A DNA stretch of 64,000 nucleotides from Clostridiaceae bacterium (GTDB lineage: Bacteria > Bacillota_A > Clostridia > Clostridiales > Clostridiaceae). The notes under the pieces were generated by a model, which was not told the origin of the DNA, did not search any database, and worked only from the letters and a program-made list of their open reading frames with translations. The translations under genes were made by a program, and so were the position numbers. Position 1 is the stretch's first letter. Every line of letters starts with the position of its first letter. Below are positions 8,438 to 16,512 of this stretch, piece by piece. The DNA lies in contig JAQSXU010000004.1 of assembly GCA_029256485.1 (NCBI GenBank), positions 35,132-99,131 on the forward strand. The letters are read 5' to 3'.

Positions 8438-9355
8438 ATGAAAACTTTAGAATGTTCAAGCAAAGGTGATAAAAGATTTTCAGCATTTTACGCTAAAGTT
8501 AAAGTGTTTGATAAATTTGATAGTATAGAAAATCATTATCAATTATCTAAAAGATTTAAAGATAGTAATGGAAATATTATCGTGCCTTTAACATGGAAAG
8601 ATTCCAAGGGGAAAACGCCAGTTTGTTTTGTTGTTAATGATATAAAATTTGAAACTAAATATCTTTCAAGTTTTTATGCGTTATTATGGGCAAAGTATCT
8701 TGATTCAATGCCTTCTCTTGTTAAATATGCTTCAGAGTTTGACGACTTTAAAGATATGTTTAGTGGTAAAAGCATAAACTCACAAGCTAATGTGATAAAA
8801 AAATATGTTAAAGAGGGAAGAGTTTCTTTAATGAAAGAGTGTAATGAGTTTATAAAGTTATTAAGCAAACAAGATTATGTAAAAGAGGAAGTAGGGGATT
8901 TATTAAAAGCTAATGCTGATATTAAAGGTCATCAAACAAACGGTCTTGGATTAATGGGTGCAGGATTGGCTTTACAGATAAGAAATACATACCCACATGT
9001 ATTTTTCGAATATCAAAAATTATGTAAAAGCATAAGCCCTAATCTTTTATTTGGACAATGCCAGATAGTAGAGACAGAAGTAAATAGTAAAAAGTATATT
9101 GCTAATTTATTTGGTCAAATAGGTATAGGAGTAGGTAAGGGTTCTCCCGATAGTAAAGAAGAAAGAATGATTGCTTTAAATAAAAGCCTGGTTTCATTAA
9201 AGGAATATGCTATGGCTAATAATTTATCTGTTGGACTACCATATCAGTTAGGATGTGGATTAGCAGGTGGAGATTGGAATGAAGTTCTTACTATAATAAA
9301 AAAGGTATTTAACGATTACCCAGTAACTATATATAAATTACCAGGAATTAAATAA
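8438..9355 (+). CDS. Macro-domain protein with NADAR-like N-terminal domain
   Basis: A 305-residue protein. Residues 153-305 are a macro domain: VGDLLKANADIKGHQTNG, then GLGLMGAGLALQIR, ANLFGQ and LPYQLGCGLAGGDW, matching the ADP-ribose-binding loops of the phage/DarG-like branch that removes ADP-ribose from DNA, RNA or protein. The first 140 residues (SSKGDKRFSAFYAKV..., SIENHYQLSKRF) look like the DUF6977/NADAR-like domains often fused to macro domains; this part is tentative. AAGGAGG lies before the ATG. The next gene, an RNA-repair-type nucleotidyltransferase, begins 17 bp downstream and is surely co-expressed. Likely role: reversal of ADP-ribosylation damage. Confidence 0.8.
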   Translation: MKTLECSSKGDKRFSAFYAKVKVFDKFDSIENHYQLSKRFKDSNGNIIVPLTWKDSKGKTPVCFVVNDIKFETKYLSSFYALLWAKYLDSMPSLVKYASEFDDFKDMFSGKSINSQANVIKKYVKEGRVSLMKECNEFIKLLSKQDYVKEEVGDLLKANADIKGHQTNGLGLMGAGLALQIRNTYPHVFFEYQKLCKSISPNLLFGQCQIVETEVNSKKYIANLFGQIGIGVGKGSPDSKEERMIALNKSLVSLKEYAMANNLSVGLPYQLGCGLAGGDWNEVLTIIKKVFNDYPVTIYKLPGIK

Positions 9356-9372
9356 AGGGAGACATATCAATT

Positions 9373-10455
9373 ATGATAGATAAAATATTTAAAACAAGAA
9401 AAGAATTTGAGGATTTATTAATAACGTCTGATTATGATTTTTTAAGAGATAAAGAAAATTTTCCTTTAGGCTTAATGTATTTGTGCTTAGGTGGTAGCTA
9501 TGCCTACGATACGAATAAGATTGAATTAAGAGATGGAGAAAAACCTTCCGATGTAGATTTTCGAGGAATTAGTTTTAATCCTAAGTCAAATTTACTTTTT
9601 CTTAAAGACAATCAAAAAGAACAAGTGGTAGATGTTGAAACAGATACAACTATCTACTATTTCAACAAATATGCAGAGTTACTGTACAATGCTAATCCAA
9701 CTATACTTGATTTGATGGGTGTTTCAAATGAGAAAATTTTTTTAGAAACGCCAGAAAGTAAGCTATTAAGAGACAATATCGACATATTTTTAACTAAAAA
9801 GGTTATTTTCACTTTTGGAAAATATGCAGAAAGTCAGTTTCACCTGATTCAAAAAGCTCTTAATAAGAACAATATATCGCAATTTGCCAAAGAAGAAAGA
9901 ATGCTTGAATCTGTAATGAAAACATTAAAAGACACAATGAATAAAGCAAGCCAAAAACTTAAAATAGGTGAAGATATTAAGCTATATATTGATAAATCAT
10001 TACGGGATGACATTCAAAATGAAGTATTTGTTGATGCAAATTTTACTAAGTATCCTTTAAAAGATTTAGAAGCTTTGTTAAGTTCAGCTAATTGTGTTGT
10101 AAATAGATATAATAAAATAGGGAATAAAAAGAAAAATGAAAAGAAAAATGAAGATGATTTGTTTAAACCCTCTATGTATATAATCAAATTGATTAAAATG
10201 TGTACTGAAATATTATATGGGAAAGGTATTATTACATCCAGAAAAGAATCTGGTGATTTTGAATTTTTAACTGATATTAGAAGCGAAAAATATGCTATTA
10301 CGGATATTTTTAAATTTTATGAAGACTTAGTTAAAGAAATGAATTATGCCTTTGATAATTCGTCTTTAAGAGATGATATAGATACAGATAAGGCTAAAAA
10401 TTTAATAATGCTAATAAATGAAATGACAGTAGATAGATATAGATACAATGATTAA
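9373..10455 (+). CDS. RlaP-type nucleotidyltransferase
   Basis: A 360-residue protein with the polymerase-beta-type signature: LGGSYAYDT (residues 39-47) and SDVDFRG (59-65). This is the GS plus DxD layout of the YcgL/RlaP family (PF10127), known from predicted RNA-repair operons. The C-terminal half is helical with a KKNEKKNE linker near residue 255. It directly follows the macro-domain gene, so the pair may remove ADP-ribose and then repair or re-extend an RNA end. The family call is well supported; the joint role is inference. Confidence 0.75.
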   Translation: MIDKIFKTRKEFEDLLITSDYDFLRDKENFPLGLMYLCLGGSYAYDTNKIELRDGEKPSDVDFRGISFNPKSNLLFLKDNQKEQVVDVETDTTIYYFNKYAELLYNANPTILDLMGVSNEKIFLETPESKLLRDNIDIFLTKKVIFTFGKYAESQFHLIQKALNKNNISQFAKEERMLESVMKTLKDTMNKASQKLKIGEDIKLYIDKSLRDDIQNEVFVDANFTKYPLKDLEALLSSANCVVNRYNKIGNKKKNEKKNEDDLFKPSMYIIKLIKMCTEILYGKGIITSRKESGDFEFLTDIRSEKYAITDIFKFYEDLVKEMNYAFDNSSLRDDIDTDKAKNLIMLINEMTVDRYRYND

Positions 10456-10567
10456 ACAGTCTTTAGAATGTAAGCAAAATAAACTAAAAAATAAAAAAGC
10501 ATAAGGTGATAAACCTAACGGGTTTTGTTTTGGAGTGTATCAACGAAAATATTAACTGAATTTACAC

Positions 10568-10603
10568 AAGAAATCACAGGTATAAAAAAGCTTGTGATTT
10601 CTT
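10568..10603 (+). repeat. 12-bp-phased repeat cluster A / hairpin
   Basis: AAGAAATCACA (10568) is inverted at TGTGATTTCTT (10593). It could double as a terminator after the gene ending at 10455. It uses the same AAATCACA word as the clusters that follow. Confidence 0.6.
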
Positions 10604-10648
10604 TATATTGCAATGCTTATAGAAGTATTATGTTATGAACTCAAGTAT

Positions 10649-10722
10649 AATTCACATACAAAATCGCACTGTTAATAAATATATTAACGCTGTGAATTAT
10701 CTTGTGAATTTGCATGTGAATT
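10649..10722. repeat. 12-bp-phased repeat cluster B
   Basis: AATTCACA at 10649, then TGTGAATT at 10691, 10703 and 10715, exactly 12 bp apart, with an inverted TTAATA/TATTAA in between. The 10456-10849 gap has no other gene. Confidence 0.85.
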
Positions 10723-10849
10723 ATATCTATTGTTATGATACAATTACACAAAGTATATAATATAAAAACTTAGATAAGGAGTCTCTGATAGACACTTTAA
10801 GTAAAATATGCATCAAATATAACATTGATAAATATTGGAGGGTAAAAAA

Positions 10850-11092
10850 ATGATATTAACAGAAAAAGAAAAACAAGCGTTAAAACAGGCAAGAAGAATA
10901 AAAGCATTTAGAATTAGAAATAATGATAATGAAAAAACCTTTTCGGATATTTACTATCACATACAACACGAAGTTAATCTTTATAAAAATAACGAAAAAA
11001 ACAATCAATTAACTAAAAGTAGTGCAGAATCTGCAAAAGTATGGTTATTAAGATATTCAAAATTATTAAAACCGAATAAATCAATAATTTGA
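10850..11092 (+). CDS. Small basic protein in repeat region, 80 aa
   Basis: The ATG at 10850 follows GGAGGG by seven bases (an in-frame TTG at 10835 overlaps the ribosome site). An 80-residue, Lys/Arg-rich helical protein (LTEKEKQALKQARRIKAFRIR...), compatible with nucleic-acid binding. It is flanked by repeat clusters B and C, so it could bind them, but that is inference. Followed by a terminator at 11116. Confidence 0.6.
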   Translation: MILTEKEKQALKQARRIKAFRIRNNDNEKTFSDIYYHIQHEVNLYKNNEKNNQLTKSSAESAKVWLLRYSKLLKPNKSII

Positions 11093-11115
11093 TTTACATA
11101 ACAAAAATGATATGT

Positions 11116-11156
11116 AAAAGACTCACTCAAAATTATGTTTTTTGAGTGAGTCTTTT
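11116..11156 (+). terminator. Rho-independent terminator
   Basis: AAAAGACTCACTCAAAA / TTTTGAGTGAGTCTTTT hairpin. Confidence 0.85.
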
Positions 11157-11182
11157 CTTCTGCTATTCATTGTTAATTCGGC

Positions 11183-11251
11183 TGTGAATTTGCTTGTGTT
11201 TTAAATCAATATTTTGACAAAAGCACCACAAAATTCACAACGGTTTTCACA
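11183..11251. repeat. 12-bp-phased repeat cluster C
   Basis: TGTGAATT at 11183 and TGTGTTTT at 11195; AATTCACA at 11232 and TTTTCACA at 11244. Each pair is spaced 12 bp, and the two pairs have opposite orientation. Confidence 0.8.
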
Positions 11252-11373
11252 TCAATTTTCGTTATACATTATAAGTAAATAATTGATGCATATGATATAA
11301 TGCAAATCAAAACAATGTAGTTCTATTTTGAACATTTTGGCAGGAATAAATTAAATTTAAAGGAGTGAAATAA

Positions 11374-11553
11374 ATGTTTGATAAAGAAGCATGGGATAGA
11401 AATGAATGGATTGAAAGTAAGATAGTTCAAGAACATTTCAATATGACTTTTAGTGAGTGCTTTGAGAAGTTCGGATTTAATCGTGAAGTTGAATGGAATA
11501 AGTCACCTTTAAATGGGCAGAAAATTACAACATATTTTAGAAAGTATAAGTAG
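11374..11553 (+). CDS. Hypothetical protein, 59 aa
   Basis: A 59-residue protein (MFDKEAWDRNEWIESK...) with AAAGGAG seven bases before ATG. It is rich in Trp and Phe for its size and may be a small helical domain. Not recognised. It lies between repeat clusters C and D and is followed by a clear terminator, so it is transcribed as its own unit. Confidence 0.6.
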   Translation: MFDKEAWDRNEWIESKIVQEHFNMTFSECFEKFGFNREVEWNKSPLNGQKITTYFRKYK

Positions 11554-11569
11554 ATTAAAATAAACTTTA

Positions 11570-11602
11570 GCAGGGGACAGTACGTTTGTCCTCTGCATTT
11601 TT
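11570..11602 (+). terminator. Rho-independent terminator
   Basis: GCAGGGGACA / TGTCCTCTGC stem, then ATTTTT. Confidence 0.85.
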
Positions 11603-11607
11603 GATAA

Positions 11608-11693
11608 AAATCACATACTAAATCACATAGGAAATCACAACGATAATAAGTTTATTCGCATCGTGAAATCTATTGCGAAAATGCCTGTGATTT
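11608..11693. repeat. 12-bp-phased repeat cluster D
   Basis: AAATCACA at 11608, 11620 and 11632. After a 22-bp gap come CGTGAAAT at 11662, TGCGAAAA at 11674 and TGTGATTT at 11686. Three direct repeats are mirrored by three inverted ones, all with a 12-bp period. Confidence 0.9.
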
Positions 11694-11742
11694 TTATTAT
11701 TTTTTAATTTAAAAACGGCTGAAAGCATAGATAAATAAAGAA

Positions 11743-11784
11743 AAATCGCAGATGTGAAATTGTCTGCGATTTTTACTGTGAAAT
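11743..11784. repeat. 12-bp-phased repeat cluster E
   Basis: AAATCGCA at 11743, then TGTGAAAT at 11753, TGCGATTT at 11765 and TGTGAAAT at 11777, the last three at a 12-bp period. Confidence 0.85.
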
Positions 11785-11874
11785 TTAATGCTATTTTACT
11801 TTTTGCACCTCAAAAATGAACACGTTATGTTAAACCTTATGCTTTTTTATTTTAACAAGTTGTTGTCCATTTAA

Positions 11875-11906
11875 AATTCACACATAAAATTACATGCTAA
11901 AACGCT
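11875..11906. repeat. 12-bp-phased repeat cluster F
   Basis: AATTCACA at 11875, AAATTACA at 11887 and AAAACGCT at 11899, period 12, with decreasing match to the consensus. Confidence 0.65.
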
Positions 11907-11922
11907 GATTTACAAATTTAAT

Positions 11923-12096
11923 TTACTTAATTTTCACTCTGTAAATTTTTACATTATTAATAATTATGAAATCTAAAATAAGAAAAACTGTGTCTTCATG
12001 AACTAATCTATCCCCAGTTTGCCAATTTTCATCCTCTAATGAATCGGCTATAACTTCTTCCTCATTAATATCAAGAACTAATTTACATTTAGACAT
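11923..12096 (-). CDS. Small acidic protein, 57 aa
   Basis: A 57-residue minus-strand protein (MSKCKLVLDINEEEVIADSL...) with AAAGGAGG just before ATG. Predicted small beta-rich fold. Not recognised. It lies between clusters F and G of the 12-bp repeats. The ribosome site and sensible codon use argue for a real gene. Confidence 0.6.
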   Translation of the reverse strand: MSKCKLVLDINEEEVIADSLEDENWQTGDRLVHEDTVFLILDFIIINNVKIYRVKIK

Positions 12097-12211
12097 TTCT
12101 TTATTCCTCCTTTAGTTTGAATATAATATTCTCAGTATGTTCATTAATTAATGAACCCCTCAATTATAAATTACTCTATATTATACATAAATTATTTAGA
12201 AAATAACATCA

Positions 12212-12283
12212 GAATCACATGCAAAATCACAACGGTTTTCACAATGTTAATAAAATTATTAATAGCGAAAATATTCTTGTCAT
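12212..12283. repeat. 12-bp-phased repeat cluster G
   Basis: GAATCACA at 12212, AAATCACA at 12224 and TTTTCACA at 12236; then AGCGAAAA at 12264 and CTTGTCAT at 12276. The period is 12 on both arms with an AT-rich centre. Otherwise 12097-12401 is non-coding. Confidence 0.85.
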
Positions 12284-12333
12284 TTTTATTGAATTTCTAA
12301 TAAAATGACAAGAAATATAGCAATATTAGCAAA

Positions 12334-12362
12334 AAAAAGACTATAAGAATCATAGTCTTTTA
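12334..12362 (-). terminator. Terminator for minus-strand gene
   Basis: AAAGACTAT / ATAGTCTTT stem with A and T tracts, just downstream of the gene ending at 12402. Confidence 0.75.
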
Positions 12363-12401
12363 CTTGTGATTATAACAAAATTTGTTGAGTTTGTACCTCA
12401 A

Positions 12402-12854
12402 TTACTCTGCTTTTTTATAATGCATTTTTCTTTTTAAAATATTTTCACCATAGGGGGTAATATCCTGTTGTCCAAGGGTTCTTAGCACAAACCTATAATA
12501 GAGTTCATCTTTAATCTGTTCAGCCATTGACATTTTTTTAGCAATTTCTTTTTCTCTTCTTGCTATCTCATAATTTGAAATATCATTTCGAATATCTTCC
12601 AATTTTTCTTTTAAATTATGTACGTCATCCATACATGCCATATATAACGAAAATTGTTTAACTGATACAAAACCATGGTTTATAACAAAATTATGTTTTT
12701 CCTTTTCGGATGCATTTCTTTGAAGTAATTTACACCACTTTTCCAGAAATTCTATTTCCATGTCCAGTTTAATTGATTTTTCATCAATTTTTCTATCTTC
12801 AAAATCATTCGCCTTAATATTTGCTTTACTTAATGCTTCTGCCATTGTATTCAT
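12402..12854 (-). CDS. Coiled-coil protein, 150 aa
   Basis: A 150-residue, highly charged helical protein with likely coiled coil at about residues 75-115. No signal or membrane segment. AAAGGAAAC precedes ATG. It sits at the right border of the 12-bp repeat region and reads toward it. A DNA-binding or partition accessory role is possible but unsupported by any motif I recognise. Confidence 0.65.
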   Translation of the reverse strand: MNTMAEALSKANIKANDFEDRKIDEKSIKLDMEIEFLEKWCKLLQRNASEKEKHNFVINHGFVSVKQFSLYMACMDDVHNLKEKLEDIRNDISNYEIARREKEIAKKMSMAEQIKDELYYRFVLRTLGQQDITPYGENILKRKMHYKKAE

Positions 12855-13016
12855 TTTAAGTTTCCTTTCGATTTTTATGTAATTAATTTGTTTATTAAAA
12901 TAAACTCCTGTTTTAATAAAATATATAATATTATATGATGAAATTTTTATATTTACTATTTATACAAATTGTAATAAATTGATATTGGCAAAAAAGACCT
13001 ATAAAGTAAATTAAAA

Positions 13017-13045
13017 TTGACGAAATACGAGAAATATGGTATAAT
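13017..13045 (+). promoter_or_regulatory. Sigma-A-type promoter
   Basis: TTGACG, 17 bp, TATAAT, 46 bp before the gene at 13092. It would drive the operon 13092-15975. Confidence 0.7.
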
Positions 13046-13091
13046 AATAAATAAAAACAGTAAATATAAAAACCGAATTGGAGATTAATTC

Positions 13092-13370
13092 ATGAAAATT
13101 TTAAAAACTATAGAAGATATTAAACAAATTAAATATGGTGATTACTTAGAAGGTAAAGAACATTATGGACATACAATACGAACTGCTAAAGGCTTATTTC
13201 ATAAAAAAAATATAAATGGTATTGCCGAAACAGTAGATATCCAAATGAATGATGAATTTGGAGGTGCAAGAGAAAATTATATTTCTTTAAAATTAGGAGA
13301 AATCAAAATACTTGAACCTGGAGATAAAGAATATGATAAAGCTTTCATAGAAAAAAATCTAAAAAAATAA
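13092..13370 (+). CDS. Hypothetical protein, 92 aa
   Basis: First gene after the promoter at 13017. A 92-residue soluble protein with a beta-rich centre, not recognised. The ribosome site (TTGGAG) is 11 bases from ATG. It starts an apparent seven-gene operon. Confidence 0.6.
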   Translation: MKILKTIEDIKQIKYGDYLEGKEHYGHTIRTAKGLFHKKNINGIAETVDIQMNDEFGGARENYISLKLGEIKILEPGDKEYDKAFIEKNLKK

Positions 13371-13386
13371 AGTAGGAGTATTATAT

Positions 13387-13602
13387 ATGAGAATCGAGTT
13401 AATAGGTAAACAGATTTTAATTGATAAAGCAAATAATCTCTGGGGCTTTTTAGTTGAAGAAAATGATAAGAATATTATTCTTGAAGATAAACATTATTCT
13501 TCCAGCATCTCATTAGCAATAGATGAAATATTAGAATTTAAAAATATTCCTAATACAATTAATGGTAAAAAAGTAAAGATTAATATTGAAATATTAGATT
13601 AA
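13387..13602 (+). CDS. Hypothetical protein, 71 aa
   Basis: A 71-residue, Ile/Leu/Asn-rich, probably beta-barrel-like small protein. TAGGAG precedes ATG. Spaced 16 bp from the previous gene and 23 bp from the next. Not recognised. Confidence 0.6.
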   Translation: MRIELIGKQILIDKANNLWGFLVEENDKNIILEDKHYSSSISLAIDEILEFKNIPNTINGKKVKINIEILD

Positions 13603-13625
13603 AACAAACAAAGGGAGGATACATA

Positions 13626-14036
13626 ATGTTTAGTAGTGAACAGAAATTTGAAATAAATGGGAAAACAAAAGAAGACCTTAAAACAGCAATAGAATGTGCT
13701 TTGAAGTTATCCGATTATGAAATTAGTGGATTCAAATATGATGAAAATAGGCTAATATTTGCATGGATGCCTAAAAACGAAGATAATTATAACGGGTTTA
13801 CACGATATCCATTCAAAATATCCCTGGATATGGCAACTCAAATTGCATGGGATTATATTCGTGAATCTGAACAAGCAAAGTTGAGACTACAAGAAATAGA
13901 AAACTTGGATATAGACGGGAGTATATATGAAGGTTGGAGAATTTTCGTGCCCAAATATTATGGGAATGACGCTATTAGTAATTGCAGTTATTCAATAATT
14001 GGAGTTGAGCCAGATTTGATTTATTACGCAAAATAA
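13626..14036 (+). CDS. Hypothetical phage-type protein, 136 aa
   Basis: A 136-residue protein with AAGGGAGG before ATG. Its pattern (two short helices, FAWMP, a Tyr/Asn-rich middle and a final beta strand) is reminiscent of small phage-encoded proteins, but I cannot name a family. Operon member. Confidence 0.65.
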   Translation: MFSSEQKFEINGKTKEDLKTAIECALKLSDYEISGFKYDENRLIFAWMPKNEDNYNGFTRYPFKISLDMATQIAWDYIRESEQAKLRLQEIENLDIDGSIYEGWRIFVPKYYGNDAISNCSYSIIGVEPDLIYYAK

Positions 14037-14065
14037 AAACAAATAGAATAAGGAGATTGTTAGAT

Positions 14066-14326
14066 ATGGAAAATAAAATCAGTTATAAATACTCAAATTA
14101 TATAAAAGTAATTAAAGTAGATGATTTTAGGGTTTTAAATAAAAATATTAATGTTGACAATTACAGTGCAGTTTTTATTTCTTATAATACTGAAACAAAT
14201 AAACTTGAACTTCTTGGAGTTAGAAGAGAAGGTTCATTTAAATCGGATTTGGAACTTTACCGTTTATCTTTTGAAGATGATGAATCATTAGAGTGTTCAT
14301 GGTTTTATGTGGGCAGTTTAGATTAA
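14066..14326 (+). CDS. Small paralogous protein, copy 1 (86 aa)
   Basis: The ATG at 14066 lies ten bases after AAGGAG; an in-frame TTG at 14057 is too close. Shares LNKNI, an IxYN strand, K-x-ELLGV and R-E-G with the protein at 16101, so the two are paralogs about 2 kb apart. Family not recognised. Confidence 0.65.
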   Translation: MENKISYKYSNYIKVIKVDDFRVLNKNINVDNYSAVFISYNTETNKLELLGVRREGSFKSDLELYRLSFEDDESLECSWFYVGSLD

Positions 14327-14342
14327 TAGGGGGAATTATATT

Positions 14343-14741
14343 TTGGAAAAGAAAATATCAATTATAGAAGTGATTAAAAACGAAGAAGTTACTAAATACA
14401 TTGCAAAAGATGGAATAGAATTTGATTCTTCTCGTGAATGTATTGAATATGAAGATAAATTAGAAGCAAATGAAAAAATTAAAGATATACGAAAAGTACA
14501 GTCAGATTTTATGGATTATGGAGAATGGTGGCATATAGAAACCGAAGAAGATTTAGAAGCCCTTAAGTTTTATTTAAGATATGTAGTACATAGAGGCTCT
14601 TTAACTATAGCAGGTGGAGAAGTAGGCACTTGGGTTTCATGGTCAATAATATTCTGGGATAATGCTCCAAACGAATGTATTATTGTATCTTTAAAATCAA
14701 TTCAAAATGAATACAATAATCTTATGCAAGCAATTAAATAA
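14343..14741 (+). CDS. Hypothetical protein, TTG start, 132 aa
   Basis: The TTG start follows AGGGGGA. A 132-residue protein with a tryptophan-rich middle (GEWWHIET, VGTWVSW) and a charged helical N-terminus. No catalytic motif recognised. Operon member, 16 bp after the previous gene. Confidence 0.6.
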   Translation: MEKKISIIEVIKNEEVTKYIAKDGIEFDSSRECIEYEDKLEANEKIKDIRKVQSDFMDYGEWWHIETEEDLEALKFYLRYVVHRGSLTIAGGEVGTWVSWSIIFWDNAPNECIIVSLKSIQNEYNNLMQAIK

Positions 14742-14794
14742 ACATGGTGTTATTTAAATAACTCTATAAATCTAATAAAAAAAGGATAGATATT

Positions 14795-15484
14795 ATGAAA
14801 AAGGCTCAATATATAATAATTAATAGCAATAATGATTACTTCTTAAGAATTGCCGAAAACAATTCAATTGTATTTGCAAAAGATAAAGAATTAGCAACAG
14901 TAGTAAGCTTTGAAGATTCTGAAGCTTTAATACCTCTAATTAAACTGTATAGTGGTCAGATAGCGTCGGCAGAACAAATTTCACATAAAGAAATAGAAAG
15001 GAAATGGTTATTCAATTCAGAAAAAGCTCCTGAAGGTACTAAAGAATTAGGAGAATATTTCTATAATCAAGCATATTTAAGCGTTAATCCAGAAATAAGG
15101 ATAAGAAGTAAGCAAAATGTTTATGACGGAAATATATCCTACAAGCTTTGTATTAAAGGTAAAGGAACTATACAACGTATTGAAGTGCAGAAAGAAATAA
15201 CTAAGGAAGAATTCGAACAATTGATGATTATTGGAAATATTAAAGAAGAAGATTTTGTTAAAAAACATTTCTACATTTATGACATTAATGGTTATAAATT
15301 ATCTTTAGGAGTAACAGATATAGGAAAAGACACAGAATTTAGATATGGTGAAATAGAATTTGATTTTACAAATGAAGCAAATGAATTTATTGCTCCTGAC
15401 TGGTTTGGGAAAGAAGTTACTTATGATAATGATTATAAAATGGCTAATTATTGGGAAAGAACGAGAGGCAGGTTATTAATATGA
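14795..15484 (+). CDS. CYTH-domain triphosphate tunnel protein
   Basis: A 229-residue protein. Residues 64-229 are a CYTH / triphosphate-tunnel-metalloenzyme domain: EIERKW (residues 66-71, the ExExK motif), RIRSK, SYKLCIKGKG, RIEVQKEI, YGEIEFDF and a final tunnel-lining arginine stretch. Such enzymes hydrolyse inorganic triphosphate, thiamine triphosphate or RNA 5' triphosphates, or make cAMP. The first 60 residues are an extra small domain, unlike the compact bacterial forms. The stop overlaps the start of the next gene (ATGA), suggesting translational coupling. Substrate unknown. Confidence 0.8.
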   Translation: MKKAQYIIINSNNDYFLRIAENNSIVFAKDKELATVVSFEDSEALIPLIKLYSGQIASAEQISHKEIERKWLFNSEKAPEGTKELGEYFYNQAYLSVNPEIRIRSKQNVYDGNISYKLCIKGKGTIQRIEVQKEITKEEFEQLMIIGNIKEEDFVKKHFYIYDINGYKLSLGVTDIGKDTEFRYGEIEFDFTNEANEFIAPDWFGKEVTYDNDYKMANYWERTRGRLLI

Positions 15485-15975
15485 ATTATGATAAGGAAAA
15501 AATAAGTTTAACAATTAATAAGACAATGAAAGAACTTGAAACTGAACTTAAAAGTATAGCTAATCAAATGAATAGTTATGACAAAGAAAAAGAACTTCTG
15601 GATAAAGAGTTTAGCTTATATATGACAAAGCTTGAAAAATTAAGCAGTGAGTACAATATACTAAAATTAAATCAAAATAGCTGGAATCTAAGTGTAAAAT
15701 TAAGTTCATTAGAAAATACAATGTTTACAACAGTAGCACGTAAGTTTTTGGAATATTTTGAAAGCTTAGACGATGATGAAAAAGAAAAGATTGAAGGAAA
15801 TCTTAAAAAACACGATATTACTATATATAGTGGAAAAGAAAATTCGTATTTTCTTAATTACAATGTTGACAAAACAAAGTATACTGTAACAGAAGATAAT
15901 CCTAATGGAGCAGACTATATTATGTTAGAAATGCCAAGGAATATTGAATTACTAAATCATCTTTTATTAGATTGA
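15481..15975 (+). CDS. Coiled-coil protein, 164 aa
   Basis: The start overlaps the CYTH gene stop by four bases. A 164-residue protein with an N-terminal coiled coil (about residues 5-65) and an alpha/beta C-terminal part. Not recognised. Coupled translation suggests it works with the CYTH protein. Followed by a very strong hairpin terminator. Confidence 0.7.
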   Translation: MNYDKEKISLTINKTMKELETELKSIANQMNSYDKEKELLDKEFSLYMTKLEKLSSEYNILKLNQNSWNLSVKLSSLENTMFTTVARKFLEYFESLDDDEKEKIEGNLKKHDITIYSGKENSYFLNYNVDKTKYTVTEDNPNGADYIMLEMPRNIELLNHLLLD

Positions 15976-15997
15976 TGTAAAAATTTCTTTAAATAAA

Positions 15998-16046
15998 AAC
16001 AAAGAGTAGTGTGGTATTAAATACCACACTACTCTTTGTTAAAAAG
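15998..16046. terminator. Strong terminator, 21-bp perfect inverted repeat
   Basis: Arms 15998-16018 and 16020-16040 are perfectly complementary (core AGAGTAGTGTGGTAT) with a one-base centre, followed by A-rich rather than T-rich DNA on the plus strand after TTGTT. Probably ends the 13092 operon. Confidence 0.75.
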
Positions 16047-16100
16047 GTATATAATGTTTATTTAGATAAAATATGATTATACTAAATTTAGGAGATTAAA

Positions 16101-16355
16101 GTGGAAAAAATAATAACAACCCAATACCCTCAATATCAAATATTATTAAAAATAAAAAATTTAGAAAATTTAAATAAAAATATAAAAAGAGATATATATA
16201 AGCAAATTTATATTGTTTATAACAATATAAATAGTAAAGTTGAATTGCTTGGGGTTACTTCGTTAAGGGAAGGTGCTACAGAACTTCATAGCCTACCTAT
16301 TGAAGCTATTGAAGAATATAAAAAACCATGGATTAATTTAGGTGAATTAATTTAA
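16101..16355 (+). CDS. Small paralogous protein, copy 2 (84 aa)
   Basis: GTG start seven bases after AGGAG. Paralog of the 14066 protein (LNKNI, YN, KVELLGV, LREG conserved). In the same frame after the stop come 31 codons ending at 16451, which look like the tail of another small gene. Confidence 0.6.
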   Translation: MEKIITTQYPQYQILLKIKNLENLNKNIKRDIYKQIYIVYNNINSKVELLGVTSLREGATELHSLPIEAIEEYKKPWINLGELI

Positions 16356-16451
16356 GAAAATGGATATATAGTACACAATAACAACATAACTAATGTTACA
16401 GATAATACCGAAGATTGTTTTAAACAATTAGAACAGTATTTATATAATTAA
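16356..16451 (+). pseudogene. C-terminal remnant of a small gene
   Basis: An open run of 31 codons without start (ends EDCFKQLEQYLYN) directly continues the frame of the preceding stop. It resembles the acidic helical tail of a small protein. It could also be a readthrough extension. Weak call. Confidence 0.25.
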
Positions 16452-16469
16452 AAAACTACAAGATAATAT

Positions 16470-16503
16470 AAAAATAGCACTGATTTAATCACTGCTATTT
16501 TTA
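16470..16503. terminator. Bidirectional terminator
   Basis: AAAATAGCA / TGCTATTTTT stem, between the plus gene and the convergent minus gene at 16513. Confidence 0.75.
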
Positions 16504-16512
16504 TTGCTTTTT

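Noticed and set aside
10568..12283. CRISPR array
   Set aside because: Repeats are 8-bp words in a 12-bp phase with no 25-40-bp repeat or unique spacers, and no cas genes are present.
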